Shown here: piece after piece, positions 1 to 7,900 of the stretch
Numbering within the stretch: the stretch's first letter is position 1
Layout of the letters: every line of letters starts with the position of its first letter
NCBI GenBank assembly: GCA_002455375.1
Contig: DKKR01000086.1
Span: 48,645 to 66,652, forward strand
DNA from: Bacteroidetes bacterium UBA6661
GTDB taxonomy: Bacteria; Bacteroidota; Bacteroidia; AKYH767-A; OLB10
Length of the DNA: 18,008 bases
Direction of reading: 5' to 3'
Made by a program: the position numbers and the translations under genes
The notes under the pieces: model-generated
What the model was told of the DNA's origin: nothing
Databases searched by the model: none
What the model saw: only the letters and a program-made list of their open reading frames with translations

Positions 1-2648
1 ACCTGCCTGTCCTGCAAAAATGCAATAGATTTTTGAATATTTGACTGAATGTTGGAAATTTCAGTATTTACCGTCTGCTGAATCTGAATTACACGCTTGC
101 TAAGGGCAAATAACGAATCTTCTATAATCTTCAGGTCGTCCTGCAACTTTTTCTGCCTCTGACCCATTTTTACATACTGCGGATTGTTAACATCTGTTGT
201 TTTCAACGACTGCATCAGCGCTTCCTGTTCAAATGAAAAACGCAGAAGGTTTTCTAACAGATACCTGAGTGATGCCATATCCTCTTCCGATTGTTCCATT
301 TCACTTTGGGCCATTTGGTTTTTCATCTTCTGCGACATGTTCTGCATCTTTTCCGCAGCATTTTTTTGCGATTTTCCTGCATTCGACTTCTTATTTTCAT
401 TCAACTGCTGCTCGCTATTCTGCTGCTCCTGTTCTATGTCTTTTTGTTCCTGTTCTGTATTAGCCAACTCCTGTGGAAACTCCAACTCCTGATTTTTCTT
501 TTCTAAGGTTGCAATATCTTTTTTGATGTCTTCAAACTGTTTGTTAAGATCTTTCTGTTGTTCTTTTAATTTTTCTGCATCGGAATTTTTATCCATGCTT
601 TGTTCCGATAGTTTTTTCTGATCTTCTGCCAGCTTATCTAAATTTTCTAAAGTGGTTTTTAACTTTTGCTCTACTTCTAATTGCTTAAACAATTCCAAAG
701 TGCGATCCATTTGTTTTTCAAGATCCTTATTATTGAGTTTCATTTTGTCCAAGGCTTCTTGCACACTCTGTTTGTCGAGTTGCGAAAGCATTTGCTCTAA
801 TTGCTTCATCAGCTCTTTTAATTCAGGATTCTGCAAACGGTCAAACAATTCCTGTATTTGCTGTTGTTTTTCAGCTAACTGACTTTCATTGTTTTTAAAC
901 TCATTCTGCTTGGCAAGATTTTGCTGCTGCTCATTTTTTATCTTGTCTAACTTTTCGTCCAATTCTTTTTGTTGCTTCAACAAATCTTCGATACGCTTGC
1001 GGTCTTCAAAGTCAGTTTTTTTCTTTTCTGTAAGTTTACGAGCAGCATCGGTAATTTGTTTTTGAATTTTTGATGCCTGTTTAAGGCTTTCCTGCAAGTC
1101 TTTTTTTATTTCATCGTTACTTTTCTCTGTATTTTCTGCCAGTTCCCGAAGTGTAGGAGCTTTAAAAATTAAAGACTGTGATTTCGCAGACTTAGGACCA
1201 CTGACACCATCATTGTCCCAAACCTCAAAAAAATATTCAACCTCGTCACCGGGTACAACACCATGCAATGCACCATCCCAAAAATGATAAAAATCTGTTT
1301 GATTGTTGTTCTTGTTGATTGTAAGAATTTCTGTATTTAGTTTATCGCTATGTGATGAAGAATCATTTTTACTTTTAATAAAACGATACTGAAAAGCCAA
1401 TTTTGAAAAGCCATAATCATCCTTTACGGTCCCTTTAAAAAATATTCTTTGAAATGATGATGAATCATTTTGTTGTTCTACCTGAATGATTGGATACTGA
1501 TCAGGAATAACGTTTATAGAATATTTTAATGTGTCTTTATTAGTGATTATTTTATTGGCGGTAGCAATGGAATAATTAGCACTTGCTAACATTTTTTTGC
1601 TGCAGATGTATTGATTGTTGTCTGACACTAACGGTGTCAGGCTGTCATTAAACCAAAGTTTGAAAATGGAGGTATTAACAGTGTTGAATGTCCACTTTAC
1701 AATTGTGCCGGCAGGTATTAATAAGTCGCCTGTGTTGTTTAGTGTTTCATTTTTCTTTTTAAGATAGGCAGGATAGTTTAAATCAATTTTGAATGCAGAA
1801 ATTAATGGATTGGGTACTGATTTTAGTTCATAATTTTCAGAATAAAAACCATCAGCCATTAATTGAAAGGGTGTATTTTTTGTAATGCGATGAAAAGTAA
1901 ATGTGAAATGTTGTTTATCTTCTTTATCGGCTTTAATCTGTCTTCCTTCGTAAGTCACATAAACCTGATCCGGAAGTTCCTGACCTTCTACTTTAAAGTT
2001 AAGTGTAAAGTCATTTTGTTCTATGACATTAAAATCTTTATTAAGAAGAACAAAATTAAAAGGTGCCGGTTTTTTATACGCTACATTGTAATTGACAAGT
2101 CTGCTTGTACTTTCTTTAATAACGTTTGGTGCTGCAAACAGCAGAATAATTAAAGTGCCAGCCGGTATTAAAGCTAAGGGTAAATATTTTCTGTTCTTCT
2201 TAAAATCAATAGCACCTGTAAATGGAATGGGTTTCAGGTTTTGAATTTTCTGATCAATGCCGGCCTGAACCAATTCATTGTTGTTGTTTTCGCTGAGTTC
2301 ATTAAGTTGAAGCGTATTCAACAGTTTATCTTTTACTTCAGTAAAGTGATTACCGATAATTGTTGCAGCTTGCTCATAAGAAAGTGTTTTGCCTAATTTC
2401 CATGTTTTGAAAAGGGGAATAATTATTAATCTGACAATGACAGCAAGAACTGTAAATACATAAATAAAGAAAAGCGCTGTTCGGAGTGAAGAGCCCATCC
2501 ATGCAAAGTATTCTGCCAATGAAATGAAAAGAAAAAAGCCAATAGTTATTCCTGTAGCATAAATGCTTCCTCTGATTACCTGGTTGCGGTAATACTTACG
2601 AATAAACTCATCGAGTTTTTCAATCAGTAAACTGTAATTTCCTGTCAT
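1..2648 (-). CDS. DUF4175 family membrane/coiled-coil protein, 5' part (runs off the left edge)
   Basis: An uninterrupted reading frame starts at ATG 2648 and runs off the window edge after 882 codons, so the C-terminus is missing. An AGAGGG ribosome-site-like sequence precedes the ATG, and no other start lies between it and the upstream in-frame stop. Predicted layout: a short amphipathic N-terminus, hydrophobic helices at about residues 29-48, 55-77 and 156-174, and a beta-rich region at about 195-495. That region includes a NYPAYL motif (about 291-296) and two Ig-like-looking segments ending in a VEYFFEVWDNDG-type strand. From about 500 to the edge the sequence is almost entirely Gln/Glu/Lys-rich coiled coil. 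This order of three N-terminal membrane helices, a beta region and a long coiled coil matches the large Bacteroidota DUF4175 proteins, which are usually around 1,100 residues. Their function is unknown and they are sometimes labelled ATPases, but I see no Walker motif here. The gene lies 170 bp downstream of accC on the same strand. Confidence 0.85.
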   Translation of the reverse strand, partial: MTGNYSLLIEKLDEFIRKYYRNQVIRGSIYATGITIGFFLFISLAEYFAWMGSSLRTALFFIYVFTVLAVIVRLIIIPLFKTWKLGKTLSYEQAATIIGNHFTEVKDKLLNTLQLNELSENNNNELVQAGIDQKIQNLKPIPFTGAIDFKKNRKYLPLALIPAGTLIILLFAAPNVIKESTSRLVNYNVAYKKPAPFNFVLLNKDFNVIEQNDFTLNFKVEGQELPDQVYVTYEGRQIKADKEDKQHFTFTFHRITKNTPFQLMADGFYSENYELKSVPNPLISAFKIDLNYPAYLKKKNETLNNTGDLLIPAGTIVKWTFNTVNTSIFKLWFNDSLTPLVSDNNQYICSKKMLASANYSIATANKIITNKDTLKYSINVIPDQYPIIQVEQQNDSSSFQRIFFKGTVKDDYGFSKLAFQYRFIKSKNDSSSHSDKLNTEILTINKNNNQTDFYHFWDGALHGVVPGDEVEYFFEVWDNDGVSGPKSAKSQSLIFKAPTLRELAENTEKSNDEIKKDLQESLKQASKIQKQITDAARKLTEKKKTDFEDRKRIEDLLKQQKELDEKLDKIKNEQQQNLAKQNEFKNNESQLAEKQQQIQELFDRLQNPELKELMKQLEQMLSQLDKQSVQEALDKMKLNNKDLEKQMDRTLELFKQLEVEQKLKTTLENLDKLAEDQKKLSEQSMDKNSDAEKLKEQQKDLNKQFEDIKKDIATLEKKNQELEFPQELANTEQEQKDIEQEQQNSEQQLNENKKSNAGKSQKNAAEKMQNMSQKMKNQMAQSEMEQSEEDMASLRYLLENLLRFSFEQEALMQSLKTTDVNNPQYVKMGQRQKKLQDDLKIIEDSLFALSKRVIQIQQTVNTEISNIQSNIQKSIAFLQDRQ

Positions 2649-2818
2649 GTCCCTCTGTTCAACATATAACGCTGAAGAATGGTTTCAGGTTATGTGTGCC
2701 TTTAATTTTAATAAACATTTTACAGCCTAAAAGTAGTAAAAATGAATAGGCCGAATGCCATGCATTTACGAATATTGCATGAAGAGGCAAATAAGTAGAT
2801 ATTAAAAGAGAGTAAGAT

Positions 2819-4156
2819 TTAAAGCAGTTTAAACGACTCCAGAAATTTAGTTGTGTAATTGCCTTTACGGAAGTCTTCGTTTTTCATCAGCTGAATGTGA
2901 AATGGGATAGTTGTTTTTACACCTTCTATCACATATTCGCTTAATGCACGCTCCATAGTATTTATGGCTTCTTCTCTTGTTTGTGCAATGGTGATGAGTT
3001 TAGCAATCATACTGTCGTAGTTGGCTGGGATAGTGTATCCGGCATACACATGCGAGTCAACGCGCACACCGTGGCCACCAGGTACGTGGAGGTTGGTGAT
3101 TCTGCCAGGCGATGGTCTGAAGTTGTTGTAAGGATCTTCTGCATTGATACGACATTCAATAGCATGCATGGTAGGGTAGTAGTTTTTACCTGAGATCGGT
3201 TCGCCTGATGCTATTTTTATTTGTTCTTTAATAAGGTCGTAGTTGATTACTTCTTCCGTTACAGGATGTTCAACCTGGATACGGGTGTTCATTTCCATGA
3301 AGTAGAAGTTGCGGTGTTTATCCACTAAAAATTCCACAGTACCAACACCTTCGTATTTTACAGCTAAGGCAGCTTTAATTGCAGCCTCACCCATTTTTTC
3401 ACGCAATTCTTTTGTCATGAAAGGCGAGGGTGTTTCTTCAACAAGTTTCTGATGTCGTCTTTGAACAGAGCAATCACGCTCAGAGAGGTGACATGCTTTT
3501 CCATATTGATCACCTGCAATCTGTATTTCTATATGTCGTGGTTCTTCAATATATTTTTCAAGATACATGCCATCATTACCAAAAGCTGCACCTGCTTCCT
3601 GACGTGCACTGTTCCAAGCTGCTTCAAACTCTTCGTCTTTCCACACAATGCGCATTCCTCTTCCACCACCACCTGCAGTTGCTTTTAAAATGACAGGATA
3701 TTTTATTTCAGCAGCAATTTTCAATCCTTCTTCAACACTGGTAAGCAATCCTTCTGAGCCGGGAATGGTGGGTACACCGGCTTTTTTCATTGTATCCTTT
3801 GCATTGCTTTTATCGCCCATACCATCAATCTGTTCCGGAGTGGCACCAATGAATTTTATTTTATTCTTGGCACAAATAGCGCTGAACTTTGAATTCTCAG
3901 ATAAAAATCCATATCCGGGATGTATGGCATCAGAATTGGTGATTTCTGCAGCTGCTATAATGTTAGGAATATTCAGATATGAATCTTTGCTTGGCGGTGG
4001 ACCAATACAAACAGCTTCATCAGCAAAGCGAACATGCAGACTTTCGCGATCGGCAGTAGAATAAACTGCTACCGTTCTTATATCCATTTCTTTACATGTG
4101 CGGATGATGCGTAAAGCAATTTCACCTCTGTTTGCAATTAAGATTTTTTTAAACAT
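2819..4156 (-). CDS. accC: Biotin carboxylase subunit of acetyl-CoA (acyl-CoA) carboxylase
   Basis: The 445-residue product has the normal length for a stand-alone biotin carboxylase. It carboxylates the biotin on AccB using ATP and bicarbonate, the first half-reaction of acyl-CoA carboxylation in the cytoplasm. Seen in the sequence: the N-terminal ANRGEIALRI motif, a biotin carboxylase N-domain to about residue 115, an ATP-grasp fold with Lys116 and Lys159, the Gly-rich loop at 162-167, and RRHQK at 233-237. The active-site run Glu288, Asn290, Arg292, Gln294, Val295, Glu296 falls at the same numbering as in E. coli AccC. The CRINAEDP segment (335-342) and the C-terminal domain are intact. 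No key residue appears lost. It follows accB by 74 bp on the same strand and is probably cotranscribed with it. Length and close similarity to E. coli AccC favour an AccC over the longer fused alpha subunits of propionyl- or methylcrotonyl-CoA carboxylases. Confidence 0.96.
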   Translation of the reverse strand: MFKKILIANRGEIALRIIRTCKEMDIRTVAVYSTADRESLHVRFADEAVCIGPPPSKDSYLNIPNIIAAAEITNSDAIHPGYGFLSENSKFSAICAKNKIKFIGATPEQIDGMGDKSNAKDTMKKAGVPTIPGSEGLLTSVEEGLKIAAEIKYPVILKATAGGGGRGMRIVWKDEEFEAAWNSARQEAGAAFGNDGMYLEKYIEEPRHIEIQIAGDQYGKACHLSERDCSVQRRHQKLVEETPSPFMTKELREKMGEAAIKAALAVKYEGVGTVEFLVDKHRNFYFMEMNTRIQVEHPVTEEVINYDLIKEQIKIASGEPISGKNYYPTMHAIECRINAEDPYNNFRPSPGRITNLHVPGGHGVRVDSHVYAGYTIPANYDSMIAKLITIAQTREEAINTMERALSEYVIEGVKTTIPFHIQLMKNEDFRKGNYTTKFLESFKLL

Positions 4157-4230
4157 AATTAGTTTGGTAATGATGAAATTAAGAAAGTCCCAAGGTACTT
4201 ATGATTCTAAGAAAAATTTTGTTGTATGAA

Positions 4231-4725
4231 TCAGGATGGGTCAATTAAAAATAATGGTTGATCGTATTCTACAGGAGTGGAATGTTCTACCAAAACTTTA
4301 ACAATTTTACCTTTAATGTCACTTTCAATTTCATTAAACAGTTTCATTGCTTCAATAATACATATCACCTGGCCTTCTTTTACTTCATCACCAACATTTA
4401 CAAAGTTTGGCTTGTCGGGCGATGGCGTTCTGTAAAAAGTGCCAATCATTGGCGATTTAATTGTTTTGTATTTTGAATCATCACCTGCAGGTTTTGCGGC
4501 AGGGGTTGCTGTTGCAACCGGTGCTGCAGGAGCAACAACCATTTGTTGAGGTTGTGCAGGAGCAGGCATTTGCATGACAGGCTGTACAGATGATGCCACA
4601 TGTACAATTTGTTCTTTGGTTGGGTTTTTAATAGTAATTTTAAAATCCTTTTGTTCAAGGTGCACTTCACTCACTCCGGCTTTGGCAACAAAGCGAATCA
4701 GTTCTTCAATTTCTTTTTTGTTCAT
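4231..4725 (-). CDS. accB: Biotin carboxyl carrier protein of acetyl-CoA carboxylase (AccB/BCCP)
   Basis: The 164-residue product is typical in length for BCCP. An N-terminal helical segment (about 1-35) is followed by a Pro/Ala/Gln-rich flexible linker (about 53-80). The C-terminal biotinyl domain runs from about 87 to 163. The biotin-attachment motif EAMK places the modified lysine at residue 128. The SPMIGTFYRTPSPD segment (91-104) corresponds to the 'thumb' region found in true acetyl-CoA carboxylase BCCPs. The protein carries carboxybiotin between AccC and a carboxyltransferase. accB starts the accB-accC unit, with ATG 4725 the first start in frame with the conserved N-terminus. The 185-bp upstream gap holds a candidate promoter and two inverted repeats. 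No accA or accD lies in the window. The only carboxyltransferase visible is the PccB-type protein at the right end. Confidence 0.96.
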   Translation of the reverse strand: MNKKEIEELIRFVAKAGVSEVHLEQKDFKITIKNPTKEQIVHVASSVQPVMQMPAPAQPQQMVVAPAAPVATATPAAKPAGDDSKYKTIKSPMIGTFYRTPSPDKPNFVNVGDEVKEGQVICIIEAMKLFNEIESDIKGKIVKVLVEHSTPVEYDQPLFLIDPS

Positions 4726-4747
4726 ATACAGTTGTTTTTAACAAGTC

Positions 4748-4759
4748 TTTTCATGAAAA
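4748..4759. repeat. 12-base perfect palindrome in the accB leader
   Basis: TTTTCATGAAAA is a perfect inverted repeat with no spacer, 22 bases upstream of the accB ATG. If transcription starts at the -7 box at 4811-4818, this lies in the 5' untranslated leader, close to the ribosome-binding region. It could be a protein-binding site or chance in an AT-rich leader. Confidence 0.4.
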
Positions 4760-4766
4760 TGAATCA

Positions 4767-4788
4767 TTTATAGCATAACAACTATAAA
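4767..4788. repeat. 7-bp inverted repeat (stem-loop) in the accB leader
   Basis: TTTATAG and CTATAAA are perfectly complementary across an 8-base loop. The repeat sits between the candidate promoter and the accB start codon. There is no T-run after it on the minus strand, so it is not a terminator. A weak RNA hairpin or an operator are both possible. Confidence 0.4.
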
Positions 4789-4810
4789 AGGTCACTTCAA
4801 AAGACAGCAT

Positions 4811-4818
4811 CAAAAGTA
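4811..4818 (-). promoter_or_regulatory. Candidate -7 box of the accBC promoter
   Basis: Read on the minus strand this is TACTTTTG, an exact match to the Bacteroidota -7 consensus TAnnTTTG, placed 85 bases upstream of the accB ATG. A TTTG lies upstream but only 11 bases away, too close for a good -33 element, so the call rests on the -7 box. It lies beyond the terminator of the large upstream gene, consistent with accBC having its own start. Confidence 0.45.
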
Positions 4819-4848
4819 GAAACTTTTTACAAATATGATGAAATGAGC

Positions 4849-4881
4849 AAAAAGAAAAAAGGGCAGCCATTTGGGCTGCCC
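4849..4881 (-). terminator. Intrinsic terminator of the large surface-protein gene
   Basis: On the minus strand, an 8-bp perfect GC-rich stem (GGGCAGCC / GGCTGCCC, 5-base loop, 4861-4881) is followed at once by six T, one C and five T. It begins 29 bases past the stop codon of the 1692-residue gene and should separate that gene from accBC. The plus strand lacks a matching T-run, so the signal is one-directional. Confidence 0.9.
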
Positions 4882-4910
4882 TCGCTTTATTTGGTTTCAG
4901 CGTTGCCGGT

Positions 4911-7900
4911 TTACTCTATAACCAGCTTATTTCTTTGACCATTTAGTTCAATCATATACACTCCTTTAGCAAATTGAGCTAAGCTAATCTGAACTGATTG
5001 ACGTCCGATAATGGTATGTATTTTTTGAACCATAACAGTGCGTCCGCTCAAATCAAGCACTTTAAGATCTTTTTGCACACCATCTTTATCAGACCAGAAT
5101 TCTATGTTTACTATGTCTGACGCAGGATTTGGATACATGGTGAAGTCAGTTGCAGTCATCTCTTCCGATTCGCGACAATTGGTGGTTGCATTATAAGTTT
5201 TGGTTGCAGAACCACATCCATTGCTGGCAGTAAGTGAAATCACTCCATTACCAGTACCCCAGTCAAGAGTAAGGTTGTTTGTATTACCACCACCGGCAAC
5301 ATAAGTTGCAACAGGAGCAGATGGATAGCTCCAGTTCAAGGTATAAGAACCGGTTGTATTACTGATATTGGCTGTAAGTTCAATTCCCTGAGTGTTTGCA
5401 CACCAACTTGAAGGTAAAGCACTGATGTCAGTTGGCGGGTTTGGTGCACCTTTTACAGCAACACAGCGTGGTGAACTTGCTCCACAAGTATTGCTTGCAA
5501 CTACACAAACCTGTCCTGTTGTTAATGATGAAAATTGAATGTTTACAGAGTTGTTTCCTTGTCCGATTACATTGGCACCGGCAGGTGCTGTCCAAATGTA
5601 GCTTGTACCTGATTGTATAGGCGTGCTGTAGGCCACAGATTGATTACACAAACCATTTGTAATACCTGTAATTGCAGGAGGCACCGTTGGTATTCCGGGA
5701 GCCACAGTCTTACATTTTAATGGAGATGTAACACCACAAATACTGGTAACGCTTACACAAACATCGCCAACACTATTGTAACCATTACCAAAGGTAACGT
5801 TTATTGCATTGTTGTTTGATGATCCGGAGGCACCATTTGGTAATGTCCAGTTATAAACTGCGGCACCCGGTAATGGAGTTACAGAATAAGTCTGATTTGT
5901 ATTTGGACATGCAGTGAAATTACCTGAGAGATTATTAGGTAATCCAGCCGATTTACTAATGCTGATACATTTTGCCGGACTGGTGAAGCAGGATGTTTGT
6001 GCAGCCACACACACGGTTCCGTTATTCCATGTAGGGCCGAAGTCAATATTTACATTGGTTCCATTTCCTGAAACAGTAGCATCACCTGTAATACTCCATT
6101 GATATTGAGTTGCACCATCAATTGGGGCAATATTATAGGCTACATTATTCGTGTTTTCACATACCGTACCGGGACCAAGAATTGTTTTAGGCGTAGAAAC
6201 CACACCACGTGTTTGATGTATTTTGCGTATGGTACTTCCACAGGCATTTGCTGCTTGTATACCAACTTTATAGAAGGATGTAATAGGGTTTCCAAAAGTT
6301 ACCTGTACATTAGGAGTGTTCGTAATGAAGGGGGAAACATTAAGTGGGTTTCCATTAAAATAACTTCCTAAAGGAGCATCCCAAATATATTGTGTTGTAT
6401 TACCAACAGCATTTATAGAAAGGTTTGCTGTTGTTCCGGAACAGACATTTTGCGGCATTCCGGTCATTGGAACGGTAACCGCTGCTGAAGGAACGCCAAC
6501 AGTAATTGCTAATGATAAATCTGCACAAGGTGTGGCACCGCAAACATCTTCTGCACGTACATAATAAGATGTACTTGAAGATGGATTTACTGTAATTGAT
6601 GGTCCTGTACCAACAGGTGTTGCACCGCAATTGGTTTTATACCATTTCCAGTCAGCAGTGGAACCTAAAGTACCACCTACTGCAGTAAGTATTGTTGAAC
6701 CACCGATGCAAAGTTCATTTCCGTTTTGAGAAGAAATAGTCGATGCAGCAGTTGATGGCGTATTTACCAACACAATATTCTGTTGTTCTGTATTAGTTAC
6801 ACACATGTGCGCATCTTGAACCATTACATCATAAGTACCGGCAGTAATATTCAGGTTTGCGTTGTTGTTAACAAAAGTGCTACCATTATCATAACTGTAC
6901 ATGTATGGCGTTGTTCCACCGGTTGCATTCATAGTGATGCTACCAAAAGTGGATGGACATTGTTGATCTGTATAAGTTTTAGTAAACTGCAGTAATGCCG
7001 GCTCCGTTATTGTTGTCGTTACTGTATTCTGGCAAGCATTTGCATCACTAACATAGATTGTATATGTACCAGTTGGAAGGTTATCAAAGATACCATCCAC
7101 ATTAAAGTTTATAAAGTCAATGGTATAGGCATAAGGACCGGTTCCATTACTTGTGTTTGTTGTAATAGATCCATTGCTTTCGCCAAAACAATTAACATTA
7201 ATTTGTGAAGAAATACTTATTGTTGGATTTGGATTGACATCAACCTGAACAGAAGTTGTTGCAGTACACAAATATTGATTGGTTACAACCACAGTGTAGA
7301 TGCCATTATAAGCAGCAGTTGCACCAAATATATTTGGGTTTTGCTGAGAGCTGAAAGGTAAGTTGTTGGGGTCATACCACTGGTAAGTGTTACCACTACC
7401 TTGACCACCGGCTAAGTTGTCAGCAACAAAGTTAATATCATTACCATCACAGATAGGAGCATTGCTGCTTGCCATCGCCATAGGCCCCGGTATTGCATTA
7501 ACACTTACTGTTGTGTTTGCTGTACAACCATTTGCTGTTGCGGCAAGATTATAAGTTGTAGTTCCGGTTATGGTTGCAGTTGGATTTTCATCTGTTGAAT
7601 TAAATCCGTTTGGTGTAGATGTCCAGGTATAAGTGATTCCAGAATTAGTTACAATAGTTACTGTCCAAGAAACTAATGTTCCTAGATCACCACCTGCTCT
7701 GTCAGACATGTTTAGTACCCAGTTGCCTCCGGCATTCATTGGGAATGTCATTCCACTCCAATTTGTATTTATTGTACCATTTGTATTTGAAGGAGCATAA
7801 GTTCCGGTAGGAATCGTTGTTGGACCAGAGTTTGATTCAGGGAGAACAGTACCTGCACTTACATTAAACTCATAATATCCGCTTAAATTTTGACTGTTAC

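Noticed and set aside
184..882. Plus-strand frames rich in Cys, Ser and Phe at the left end
   Set aside because: They are shadows of the Gln/Glu/Lys-rich coiled coil of the DUF4175 gene on the minus strand.
2649..2818. The gap between accC and the DUF4175 gene as a possible small gene or RNA
   Set aside because: Frames on the minus strand stop after at most about a dozen codons, and no strong hairpin with a T-run is visible. I see nothing I can support.
3648..4064. A 138-codon plus-strand frame opposite accC
   Set aside because: accC is complete and highly conserved on the other strand, and the plus frame shows no known domain or start signal.
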